DNA of 7,162 bases from Verrucomicrobiales bacterium. Lineage in GTDB: Bacteria; Verrucomicrobiota; Verrucomicrobiia; Verrucomicrobiales; DEV007. Location: positions 1 through 7,162 of the forward strand of contig PAHQ01000031.1 in the NCBI GenBank assembly GCA_002705125.1, written 5' to 3'. Every line of letters starts with the position of its first letter. Within the stretch, counting starts at the first letter, position 1. Made by a program: the position numbers and the translations under genes. The notes under the pieces were generated by a model. The model was given only the letters and a program-made list of their open reading frames with translations, was not told where the DNA came from and did no database searches. Of this stretch, positions 1-6,025 are shown in pieces.

Positions 1-53
1 GGAATAACTAGTGATAAAATTAATTTGATGAAAAAATTAGGATCTATATCCAT
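1..53 (-). CDS. Partial N-terminus of a membrane protein, MgtC/SapB-like (runs off left edge)
   Basis: Only the first 17 codons are present, from an ATG at 53-51, reading MDIDPNFFIKLILSLVI before the window ends. The pattern of a short acidic start followed by F-I-K-L-I-L-S-L-V-I resembles the first transmembrane helix of MgtC/SapB-family membrane proteins, which typically begin with a few polar residues, then a hydrophobic helix and a G-x-x-x-G-x-E-R-E motif. The diagnostic motif would lie outside the window, so the family name is only a suggestion. There is no clear Shine-Dalgarno sequence, which is true of most genes here. It lies downstream of the 141-aa gene on the same strand. It could also be a chance open frame. 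Confidence 0.35.
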   Translation of the reverse strand, partial: MDIDPNFFIKLILSLVI

Positions 54-171
54 ATAATTGATTCTTGGAGCAAATGATTAATTTAGTTCTTTCCAAATGT
101 TTTTGGTATCCCCTGTCATTGTATAAATCCCAGAATTGAGCGCCTTCTGTGTGAAAGAAAACGATGGTCAA
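37..171 (-). CDS. Possible small ORF, 44 codons, doubtful
   Basis: This frame opens just after the 141-aa gene, with TTG at 171-169 as the first usable start, and closes with TAA at 37-39. The product begins LTIVFFHTEGAQFWDLYNDR and ends in GYRS. The mixed composition (aromatic, charged and hydrophobic residues, one Cys, no low complexity) looks protein-like, but there is no ATG and no ribosome binding site. It overlaps the start of the leftmost partial gene by 17 bases. The product is not recognised. It may be a real small gene, a remnant, or chance. Confidence 0.2.
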   Translation of the reverse strand: MTIVFFHTEGAQFWDLYNDRGYQKHLERTKLIICSKNQLYGYRS

Positions 172-173
172 TT

Positions 174-599
174 CTATCTCATTTCAGGTTTCTCCGTTGT
201 AATGATATCGATGATATCATCAGCGAGATTAAGAGAATAGTGGAAAACTGGCCCCTCCATGAGGTGTGAAATCAGAGAGTTTTCCAAGACATGTTTAAGA
301 TAGGATGAGTCCTTATGAAGACATAAAACTTTACCTTCGATTTGTCCACTTTCAGGGACAGCGTAGGACTCATCGGTGAGCTGATGTGAAAGTACTCTAA
401 AAAATCTAATTTCAAGCTTCCTGCTCTCTTCATTAACTACGATTGGGGAACACTCATCAATTTTAGTTTTTTTATCAATTCTGACGTCTTCTTTAGCAGA
501 GGATATAATACCTTCCGCTATACCAATTGTAAGTTGATTTCCATTGATCTTGAAGCTTTCCAGAAACCAAAAATCTGAGTTTTCAAAAATATCAAACAC
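174..599 (-). CDS. Hypothetical protein, 141 aa, immunity-protein-like small cytosolic family
   Basis: A complete 141-residue protein with no signal peptide or membrane segment, so probably cytosolic. The start is GTG at 599-597: a TAA stop lies directly upstream in frame, and the next Met is at residue 114, too far in. Visible features are an N-terminal aromatic stretch (FWFLESFKI, residues 10-18), a central FRVLSHQLTDESYAVPE (67-83) and a C-terminal FHYSLNLADDIIDIITTEKPE (119-139). From memory, this layout resembles a small uncharacterised family in cyanobacteria and other bacteria, with a DESY-type centre and an H-Y...DI(I/V)D(V/I)(V/I)(S/T)TxxPE ending. Such solo proteins are sometimes linked to immunity or contact-dependent systems, but no toxin gene is visible here. 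The function is unknown. It lies 146 bp downstream of the GDPD gene on the same strand. Confidence 0.7.
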   Translation of the reverse strand: MFDIFENSDFWFLESFKINGNQLTIGIAEGIISSAKEDVRIDKKTKIDECSPIVVNEESRKLEIRFFRVLSHQLTDESYAVPESGQIEGKVLCLHKDSSYLKHVLENSLISHLMEGPVFHYSLNLADDIIDIITTEKPEMR

Positions 600-619
600 T
601 TACGCTAATAGTTAATTAT

Positions 620-745
620 TTAGTTGTCGGCATTCTCAACAACATTAATCCAAATTGAGCTATCATCCTTTAACATAATTTCAAAATCAATAGCAGTTTT
701 AATTAACTGGAGGAAACTGGATGAAAAATGCTCAATGACAAAGAA
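620..745 (-). other. Open frame continuing in phase after the GDPD stop codon
   Basis: Directly after the GDPD stop codon (TAG, 748-746), the same frame stays open for 41 sense codons to TAA at 622-620. It ends in DDSSIWINVVENADN, which looks moderately protein-like. The only ATG (MLKDDSS...) would give 18 residues, and no ribosome binding site is visible. GDPD proteins normally end soon after the S-I-T-T-D-F-P motif, so this is not needed to complete the enzyme. It could be a small untracked gene with a non-standard start, a lost C-terminal extension, or chance. Confidence 0.15.
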
Positions 746-1618
746 CTACTGCTTCAATCCATCTCTAATTCTCTTGGGAAAGTCTGTGGTAATAGAGTCT
801 ACGCCAAGATCTCTGAAATGCCTTGCTGTCTCAATGTCATTGATGGTCCAGCAATGAAAAGTTAACCTTAATTCTCTAAGATCATTTACAAAATCTAAAT
901 CAATCACTTCTTTATTGGCTTGAGTACCAATACCACTAGCTAAAGATTTCTTTAGAGTTTTAAACAATTCGTTTTTATCAGGAACCCATTTTCCTGTTGC
1001 TTTATTTTTTTCGTAGGACTCTAAGAAATTAGCTTCGATCTTTGGCCACTTTTTTCGGCATGCCTTGATGACTTGATAGTCAAAAGCAATGAAGCTAATT
1101 TGATTTGTGAGCTCAGGTATTTTTTCCAGTCTTGGCACTAGCACTCTGGTCAAAGGCCCCATAATCTCAGGCCCGCATTTGATTTCGATAAAAAATTTTC
1201 TTCCCTCCGGCAATGAATCTATAACTTCTTCTAGAGTAGGAATACGAGCACTGGCATATTTCTCATCTTTCCATGACCCCACATCAATACTCTGCAATTC
1301 TTGGAGTTTAACTTTTTTCACCAAAAGATTAACTTTTCCTCCACTAACTTTAGAGGTATTCGCATCATGAATTGCAACGATGTGCCCATCATGAGTTAAA
1401 TGAAAATCCCCCTCAACCCCGTCAGCTCCAAGCTTCCATGCCAGGTTAAATGCCTCCATTGTATTTTCTGGAGCAACACCTGAAGCGCCACGATGCGCAA
1501 TAATCATCGGAGCCTCCGAGGACGCTAAACCTATAAGACCCAAAAAAACCAAAAGGACTGACATCCAAGGCGATACAAAATTTATTGTTCGCTGATTTAA
1601 GTTCGTGTAAATCCCCAT
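746..1618 (-). CDS. Secreted glycerophosphodiester phosphodiesterase (GDPD family)
   Basis: It hydrolyses glycerophosphodiesters to sn-glycerol-3-phosphate plus an alcohol, probably in the periplasm. The 290 residues begin with a basic n-region (to R10), a hydrophobic core (20-31) and a likely signal cleavage near LASSEA (31-36). The ATG at 1618 is preferred over Met19, which would leave no positive charge before the core. GDPD motifs occur in order: HRGASG (42-47) with PENT (50-53), the metal-binding E69-G-D71, the second catalytic His in AIHD (H84), IEIK with E145 and K147, CWTIN (256-260) and the C-terminal GVDSITTDFP (272-281). All core catalytic and metal residues appear intact, and the length is normal for a single-domain secreted GDPD. 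It is transcribed divergently from the DUF1080-PLC-dehydrogenase operon, 178 bp away, suggesting shared control. Confidence 0.93.
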   Translation of the reverse strand: MGIYTNLNQRTINFVSPWMSVLLVFLGLIGLASSEAPMIIAHRGASGVAPENTMEAFNLAWKLGADGVEGDFHLTHDGHIVAIHDANTSKVSGGKVNLLVKKVKLQELQSIDVGSWKDEKYASARIPTLEEVIDSLPEGRKFFIEIKCGPEIMGPLTRVLVPRLEKIPELTNQISFIAFDYQVIKACRKKWPKIEANFLESYEKNKATGKWVPDKNELFKTLKKSLASGIGTQANKEVIDLDFVNDLRELRLTFHCWTINDIETARHFRDLGVDSITTDFPKRIRDGLKQ

Positions 1619-1796
1619 AGAAACTGAAACGTTCGAGATATTAGTCGACTATGTCCAGAATCATTTTTGATACATTCAGCTTTATTAAGTCTCCCAAACT
1701 TGGATTATTTACAGACTATTTATTCTCTTCCACAAAAAAAGGATTCTCGACACGCACACGTGAAAAGCACAAAATAGTGTCACTAATTTTATAGTT
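1619..1796. promoter_or_regulatory. Divergent intergenic promoter region
   Basis: This 178-bp gap separates the divergent GDPD and DUF1080 genes, so both promoters should lie here. By eye, the minus strand offers TTGTGG then, after 18 bases, TAAATA as a weak promoter for GDPD. On the plus strand only poor matches such as TTGATA or TTGGAT with AT-rich -10 candidates are visible. A GACAC...GTGTC inverted pair with a CACGTG palindrome between them lies at about 1748-1780 and could be an operator. None of these is certain. Confidence 0.35.
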
Positions 1797-2423
1797 ATGA
1801 AAAAAATCGCCTCAACACTAATTACACTAATTACACTCTCAGGAATCAGTTTTGCTGATCACCATAGTAAATCACTTTTCAATGGAAAAGACCTCACTGG
1901 CTGGCAAGACCGCGACGGTAAAACCTCAAAGTGGGAAGTCGTCAACGGCACTCTTCAAGGTCAAAAGAAAACCGGTGATATATGGAGCAAGGAAAGATTC
2001 GGAGACTTCGTTCTATCTCTCGAATTCAAGACAACAGGAAATAGTGGGATTTTCTTTAGAACGGACAATCCCAAGAGCCCCGTTCAAACTGGAATAGAGA
2101 TTCAAGTAGAGAAGCCTAACGGGCCAACTAAGCATTCCGTAGGAGCAATATATGATCTAGTCGCTCCAAAGAAAAATAATGCAACGAAAGGTTGGAACAA
2201 GGTCAAGATTACTGCCAAAGATAATATGATCACTGTAGAAATGAACGGTGAAGTCATTAACGGAATGGACCTTAATAAATGGACAAAACCTAACAAGAAT
2301 CCGGACGGCTCTAAAAACAAATACAAAACAGCCTTAAAAGACTTCAAGAGAGAAGGCCATATAGGGTTTCAGGACCACGGCCACCTCGTTTCTTATAGAA
2401 ATATTAAAATCAAAAAACTCTAA
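1797..2423 (+). CDS. Secreted DUF1080 / 3-keto-disaccharide hydrolase domain protein
   Basis: A 208-residue protein consisting of a signal peptide and one DUF1080 (3-keto-disaccharide hydrolase, PF06439-type) beta-sandwich domain. The signal is MKKIASTLITLITLSGISFA, with likely cleavage before D21. Family landmarks are SLFNGKDLTGW (26-36), WEVVNGTLQG (46-55), the core FVLSLEFKTTGNSGIFFRTD (71-90), TGIEIQVEKP (98-107), GAIYDLVAP (116-124), GWNKVKITA (132-140) and the terminal GHIGFQDHGHLVSYRNIKIKKL (187-208). Some members cleave 3-keto-glycosides; many are annotated only by domain and may simply bind or process sugars. It is the first gene of a plus-strand operon, 20 bp ahead of the PLC-like gene. 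The signal-peptide coding region carries a 9-bp tandem repeat (1815-1837). No Shine-Dalgarno sequence is visible. Confidence 0.92.
   Translation: MKKIASTLITLITLSGISFADHHSKSLFNGKDLTGWQDRDGKTSKWEVVNGTLQGQKKTGDIWSKERFGDFVLSLEFKTTGNSGIFFRTDNPKSPVQTGIEIQVEKPNGPTKHSVGAIYDLVAPKKNNATKGWNKVKITAKDNMITVEMNGEVINGMDLNKWTKPNKNPDGSKNKYKTALKDFKREGHIGFQDHGHLVSYRNIKIKKL
1815..1837 (+). repeat. 9-bp in-frame tandem repeat inside a signal-peptide sequence
   Basis: ACACTAATT occurs twice head to tail (1815-1823 and 1824-1832), followed by ACACT (1833-1837). The unit is three codons and gives T-L-I-T-L-I-T in the hydrophobic core of the DUF1080 protein's signal peptide. A copy gain or loss would keep the frame and change only the length of the signal's hydrophobic core. 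Confidence 0.8.
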
Positions 2424-2443
2424 ATTTATATAGTCTTAGATCT

Positions 2444-3526
2444 ATGGCCCTCGCCCAATTTGGTACGAGTGTAGCATTATCGATTATTTTATCGGTTAGC
2501 AATTCCTTTGCTGACGATAAAGAGCTAATACGAATCAATCAGTTACAGCTCATCGGTACTCATAACTCGTACCACATCGCTCTTCCTGAGGAAAATCTAA
2601 AGAGGATTGGTCTTATCAACCGTGGACTCAAGGATTCCTTAGAGTACACGCACCGCCCTCTTAATGAACAATTAGAGGAGCTTGGAGTTCGTCACTTTGA
2701 GTTGGATATTTTTGCGGACCCAAAGGGAGGTCACTATTCGAGAAAAAAAGCACCCGGTCTTTTAGGTTTAAATGCTCCTGTAATGTTTAGTAAAGAAATG
2801 GAGAAGCCAGGATTCAAAGTTCTACATGACTCCGCCGTCGATTATCTGACAACGACGCCAACCCTAGTTTCTGCATTAAATGAGATCAAAAAGTGGTCAA
2901 TTAATAACCCTACACATGTTCCGGTTTTCATCCTTCTTGAAATGAAAGATAAAAGCCCAGTTCCCCTTGCCAAGAAACCAGTTCAATTTAATCGTGCTCT
3001 ACTTGAGGGGGTGGAGTCTGAGATACTTAGTGTTTTTAAGAAAGAACAAATTATTACTCCTGACTTAGTCAGAGGAAAATTTAAAACCCTTAGAGAAGCG
3101 GTACTGACAAAAGGATGGCCTTCTGTTGATAGCTCCAAAGGAAAGGTCATGTTCGGATTAGATAATGGAGGAACGATTCGTAACATGTATATTGCAAAAA
3201 ATCCCTCGCTAGAGGGAAGACTCTTATTTGCAAGTGTTGGCGAAAATGATCCAGGAGCCGCCTTCTTTAAGTTAAACAATCCAGTCAGAGCACATGCTCA
3301 AATAAAGCGCCTTGTTAAATCAGGGTTCATGGTACGCACCAGAGCTGACTCTGATACACAAGAGGCAAGAAAAAATGAAACGACAAGAAGAGATAAAGCT
3401 CTATCTAGTGGGGCTCAATTCGTCAGCACAGACTTTCCAGAGCCAAATAAAAAATTCTCAGACTATTCAGTCTCATTTAAGCAAGGAATAAATTTCAGGA
3501 TTAATCCTATAAGCAGAAAAAAATAA
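2444..3526 (+). CDS. Secreted Ca2+-dependent PI-PLC-like phosphodiesterase
   Basis: A 360-residue TIM-barrel phosphodiesterase of the Ca2+-dependent phosphatidylinositol-specific phospholipase C type (PI-PLC-C1-like, PF16670). This family is predicted to cleave the phosphodiester bond of phosphoinositides or related lipids. A signal peptide precedes ADDKE (cleavage near residue 23). Landmarks are LIGTHNSYH (36-44, first catalytic His H40), FELDIFADPKGG (85-96, acidic Ca2+ ligands E86/D88), VLHDSAVDYLTT (126-137, second catalytic His H128), VFILLEMKDK (161-170, E166), FMVRTRADSDTQEAR (295-309) and GAQFVSTDFP (323-332). The active site looks complete. The substrate is not certain, since most bacterial members are uncharacterised. 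The gene follows DUF1080 by 20 bp, and its TAA is immediately followed by the ATG of the next gene, so translation is probably coupled. Confidence 0.85.
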   Translation: MALAQFGTSVALSIILSVSNSFADDKELIRINQLQLIGTHNSYHIALPEENLKRIGLINRGLKDSLEYTHRPLNEQLEELGVRHFELDIFADPKGGHYSRKKAPGLLGLNAPVMFSKEMEKPGFKVLHDSAVDYLTTTPTLVSALNEIKKWSINNPTHVPVFILLEMKDKSPVPLAKKPVQFNRALLEGVESEILSVFKKEQIITPDLVRGKFKTLREAVLTKGWPSVDSSKGKVMFGLDNGGTIRNMYIAKNPSLEGRLLFASVGENDPGAAFFKLNNPVRAHAQIKRLVKSGFMVRTRADSDTQEARKNETTRRDKALSSGAQFVSTDFPEPNKKFSDYSVSFKQGINFRINPISRKK

Positions 3527-5050
3527 ATGAAAACAATTAATTACTTAACTCTATTCTTAGTAATTTCTATCACTAGCGTTAGGGCAGAAGCACCCAAGTC
3601 TCTTGATCCTAATTACAGACTAGATCTCTTTGCTGATAATTCAATGGTCTCAACACCTGTAGGCTGCACAATAGATCATTCAGGAAGACTTCTCGTTATA
3701 GAGTCACATACTCATTTCAGACCTGATGGCTATAAAGGGCCAGAAACTGATCGTATCCTCGCCTTCACTGATACGAATGGAAACGGAAAAGCTGACAAAG
3801 TTGAAACTTATTACCTCGGAGGCACTCATACAATGTCGATTACCAATGCCGGCAAGCATTCAACTCTCGTTGCAACGAGAGGAGAAATCTACAGATTAGA
3901 TGACCTGAACAAGGATGGCACTGCTGATTTAAAAACAGAAATTATAAAGCTAGAGACTGAGGGTAATTATCCACACAACGGACTCTGTGGCTTAGTGCTT
4001 ACATCCGATAATTCAAAACTTTACTTCGGATTCGGTGAAAACCTCGGGAAGGACTATGAAATCGTCAGTCACCTTGATAAAAAAGAAGTTACACGGCTTA
4101 AAGGGGGTGGAGAAGGAGGAAATATATACAGCTATAATTTCTCTGACGGGTCTATGAGAAAAATAGCCACTGGCTTCTGGAACCCCTTTGGTATCTGTTT
4201 AACCAAGGAAGGAGAGATGTTTGCGGTTGATAATGACCCTGACCAAAGGCCTGAGAACAGGCTACTAAAAATTGTTCCGGGAGGAGATTATGGCTACCAA
4301 TTCAAATATGGAAGGCCTGGAACTGATCCTTTACAGGCATGGGACGGCGAATTACCAGGAACTTTACCAATGATCTGCGGTACAGGGGAAGCTGCTTGTT
4401 CAGTGATTCCATATGGAAATCATTTATGGGTATCAAGCTGGGCATTGGGGCAAATTGAACAATACGAACTAAAGAAAGAAGGTTCTAACTACTCAGCTAA
4501 AATGAAAACTATCGTCAAAGGTGACGCCAATTTCAGACCAGTTGATTTTGCTCATTCTAAAGATGGTTCGGTTTTTTTCACAGACTGGGTAAACGCGAGC
4601 TACCAATTGCATGGACAAGGAAAGGTCTGGAAACTCACTCCAGTAAAAGGAAGTGTTCCAGAAAAAAGAAATTCAATCAGAACGGAATCCTTATCTGAAA
4701 AATTAAATATTAAATCACTAAACAAAATAAAAGATCAGCAATTTGAACTCGCTAACTTTTTTTGGCATTACCAGAACTCTGAGAACAAAATTAATATTGA
4801 TTGGAAATCTCTATCAGAAAACTCCAAGGTGGCATTACTCACATCCACTAGGTGGCAGGAAGATCTAGATTCCAACCTTATTTCAAAAGCGCTTGAGGAC
4901 CCCTCTCAAAAAGTTCAGATATCAGCTATAAGAATAATTGCTGATCGTAATATTAAAGAGCATAAGAAAGATCTAGAATTGATACTTACAAAAATTGATG
5001 ACGGCTCCCAGCTCTCTAAGGTTACAACGTCAGCTTTAAAAAAACTCTGA
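3527..5050 (+). CDS. PVC-type dehydrogenase-like beta-propeller protein without cytochrome c domain
   Basis: A 507-residue secreted protein with a signal peptide (MKTINYLTLFLVISITSVRA). The body is a beta-propeller of the putative membrane-bound/soluble sugar dehydrogenase class found in Planctomycetes and Verrucomicrobia (TIGR02604-like). Landmarks are YRLDLFAD (30-37), LLVIESHTHFRPDGY (55-69), two Ca2+-loop-like segments DTNGNGKAD (82-90) and DLNKDGTAD (126-134), HNGLCGL (150-156), GFWNPFGI (216-223), VDNDPDQRPENRLL (234-247), GGDYGYQF (252-259) and VFFTDWVNASYQ (349-360). Residues from about 395 to 507 are helical and HEAT-like. Larger relatives continue into more HEAT repeats and a CxxCH c-type cytochrome; no CxxCH occurs here and the gene ends just before a convergent gene. 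It may oxidise a sugar or inositol-type product of its neighbours (inference). It starts directly on the preceding stop codon (TAA then ATG). Confidence 0.85.
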   Translation: MKTINYLTLFLVISITSVRAEAPKSLDPNYRLDLFADNSMVSTPVGCTIDHSGRLLVIESHTHFRPDGYKGPETDRILAFTDTNGNGKADKVETYYLGGTHTMSITNAGKHSTLVATRGEIYRLDDLNKDGTADLKTEIIKLETEGNYPHNGLCGLVLTSDNSKLYFGFGENLGKDYEIVSHLDKKEVTRLKGGGEGGNIYSYNFSDGSMRKIATGFWNPFGICLTKEGEMFAVDNDPDQRPENRLLKIVPGGDYGYQFKYGRPGTDPLQAWDGELPGTLPMICGTGEAACSVIPYGNHLWVSSWALGQIEQYELKKEGSNYSAKMKTIVKGDANFRPVDFAHSKDGSVFFTDWVNASYQLHGQGKVWKLTPVKGSVPEKRNSIRTESLSEKLNIKSLNKIKDQQFELANFFWHYQNSENKINIDWKSLSENSKVALLTSTRWQEDLDSNLISKALEDPSQKVQISAIRIIADRNIKEHKKDLELILTKIDDGSQLSKVTTSALKKL

Positions 5051-5057
5051 AAGCAAT

Positions 5058-5366
5058 CTAGTCATTTTCTGACCCTAATCCCTTAAGAGTCGCAACCGTA
5101 GCTCCCCAGCCACCGGTTGTTTCATTTCCTAGAGTATAGGAAAGCACTTCATCTTTCATTTTGTCTAGGAGTCTATGCACACCTTCTCTTAGAGTACCCG
5201 TACCTTTTCCATGAACTATTCTTATTAAGAGAATGTTCTTTTCTCTACATTCCCTAATATATTCTCTTAAAAGGGAACTCACTTCACTGGGTCGAAAAGC
5301 ATGCAGATCAATTTCAGGCGTAATAGGTAATGGAATCGGTTCATTGGGTACGTTTTTATCAGACAC
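5058..5366 (-). CDS. Small Smr-domain protein
   Basis: A 102-residue stand-alone Smr (small MutS-related) domain, a predicted cytosolic nucleic-acid-binding or nicking domain. Motifs are IDLHAF (19-24, the LDLHxx motif), IVHGKGTGTLREGV (50-63, the HGxGxGxLR core) and TTGGWGATVATL (83-94). Short versions lacking MutS2 are common in bacteria; some Smr proteins act on RNA or branched DNA, but the target here is unknown. The start is GTG at 5366-5364, as no other usable start lies near. The gene is convergent with the dehydrogenase, with only 7 bp between the two stop codons and no evident terminator. A remnant frame ends 28 bp upstream on the same strand. Confidence 0.88.
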   Translation of the reverse strand: MSDKNVPNEPIPLPITPEIDLHAFRPSEVSSLLREYIRECREKNILLIRIVHGKGTGTLREGVHRLLDKMKDEVLSYTLGNETTGGWGATVATLKGLGSEND

Positions 5367-5394
5367 AGTAAAAAATGGTAAAATAGCCGATTTA

Positions 5395-5541
5395 TTATTT
5401 TAGATCAATAGGTTGAGGAACTCCAACAACTCTAGCAACAATCTTGAATTTTTTCAGATAATCAGATTCTACAAACTTTCTAGCACTTTCGATATCCTCA
5501 TTGAAAATGAGGACTGCTACATTGTTATGATTTTCTAAACC
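5395..5541 (-). pseudogene. Startless 48-codon frame, probable gene remnant
   Basis: This open frame runs from just after an in-frame TAG (5544-5542) to TAA (5397-5395), and a TAA lies further upstream. Its product includes NHNNVAVLIFNEDIES and ends in VARVVGVPQPIDLK, a convincing protein-like pattern (beta strand, amphipathic helix, beta strand). It has no ATG, GTG or TTG start, so it looks like the C-terminal part of a gene that lost its beginning. Initiation at the in-frame ATT cannot be excluded. I do not recognise the family. It precedes the Smr gene by 28 bp and may once have been co-transcribed with it. Confidence 0.4.
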
Positions 5542-5844
5542 CTAAAAAGTTGAACTTTTTTATACCCCTCTCTTAGTAAACATCAGAGTGTGCATCATAC
5601 ACTTGCTTCCAAATATCGAAATCCTCGACTCAGTTCTATAAGCGTTTACCACATGAAAACATTTATCCATCTAGCGCTTCAAGAATCTGAAAATGAAACT
5701 TGAATATTATTTCAATTCTGGAATTTCTACCACTATTTACACTCAGTAGAATTCAGAATACGACTACAGAACACAAGATTTACAAAAATTAAAAGCGCTT
5801 AAAACCCCTGATATTTTCACTTATCACAAAATTGTTTAATTTTT
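5542..5844. other. Non-coding stretch, mostly featureless
   Basis: About 300 bases without a convincing gene: both strands are broken by stops every few to 25 codons. The only structure I can support is the imperfect inverted repeat at 5715-5759, listed separately. AGCGCTT-like words occur near 5674 and 5793, and GTGT...ACAC arms near 5588-5602, but these are too short to interpret. Confidence 0.5.
5715..5759. repeat. Imperfect inverted repeat, 14-bp arms
   Basis: Left arm ATTCTG-g-AATT-t-CTAC (5715-5730) is complementary to right arm GTAGAATTCAGAAT (5746-5759), with two single-base bulges and a 15-base loop. No T-run follows on either strand, so it is not a standard terminator. It could be part of a transcript structure, a protein-binding site or a decayed repeat. 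Confidence 0.55.
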
Positions 5845-5845
5845 T

Positions 5846-5854
5846 TGCTAAGAT
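5846..5854 (+). promoter_or_regulatory. Extended -10 promoter element for the ncRNA
   Basis: TGCTAAGAT (TG at 5846-5847, hexamer TAAGAT at 5849-5854) fits an extended -10 element, with an AT-rich upstream tract and no good -35 box. Transcription would begin near 5861, at the base of the predicted closing helix of the structured RNA. No coding region follows on this strand. Confidence 0.45.
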
Positions 5855-5860
5855 ATGAGG

Positions 5861-6018
5861 AAGTCGAGGAGTTATATTAGTAACTGCATGTGCAAGCATG
5901 CGGGACTTGCTGAGACCAGTCGTCCCCTTCCTTCAAGTGGGGTTATAATATTAAAGGAAGAGGGACGACTCCTCTCGGGCAAAAAGCCCGGCTGAGGTAA
6001 TTATATAAATTCTTTTTT
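5861..6018 (+). ncRNA. Candidate structured ncRNA with 6S-like rod architecture
   Basis: No gene lies here, yet the sequence folds into one rod. The closing helix pairs 5866-5885 with 5995-6014 (16 of 20 positions pair, counting two G-U). A side hairpin is GCAUG (5886-5890), loop UGCAAG, CAUGC (5897-5901). An irregular middle stem pairs GGG 5902-5904 with CCC 5987-5989, UUGC (5907-5910) with GCAA (5979-5982), and GAGA 5912-5915 with UCUC 5973-5976. The apical stem pairs AGUCGUCCC (5918-5926) with GGGACGACU (5962-5970), then C and UUCCUU (5927-5933) with AAGGAA and G (5954-5960), leaving one bulged A and a 20-nt loop. Alternative local hairpins exist (CGGGC-AAAAA-GCCCG at 5976-5990; CCCC 5924-5927 with GGGG 5939-5942). 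A U-run (6013-6018) ends it. Length and layout suggest 6S RNA, but I see no conserved primary sequence that proves it. The minus strand would fold similarly; promoter and U-run favour plus. Confidence 0.6.
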
Positions 6019-6025
6019 CTTAAAC

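Noticed and set aside
624..857. Plus-strand open frame opposite the GDPD 3' end
   Set aside because: Antisense to a well-supported GDPD gene for part of its length; its translation shows no domain or signal and no promoter is visible.
1107..1370. Plus-strand open frame inside the GDPD gene
   Set aside because: Entirely antisense to conserved GDPD motifs; a shadow frame.
1852..2347. Open frames in other phases within the DUF1080 gene (both strands)
   Set aside because: The DUF1080 frame carries a signal peptide and all domain motifs; the others are shadows.
2983..3279. Minus-strand open frame inside the PLC-like gene
   Set aside because: Antisense to conserved PLC sequence, with no protein family features.
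5038..5060. Frameshift in the A-run at the end of the dehydrogenase gene truncating a cytochrome domain
   Set aside because: All three frames reach stops within a few codons and a convergent Smr gene follows at once, so no downstream continuation exists.
5861..6018. TPP riboswitch, SRP RNA, RNase P RNA or tRNA-Sec as identity of the structured RNA
   Set aside because: A CUGAGA word and a GGAAG word occur, but the required partner motifs (TPP pyrophosphate-binding helix, SRP GNAR loop and receptor, RNase P P4 core, T-loop with CCA-side acceptor pairing) are missing.
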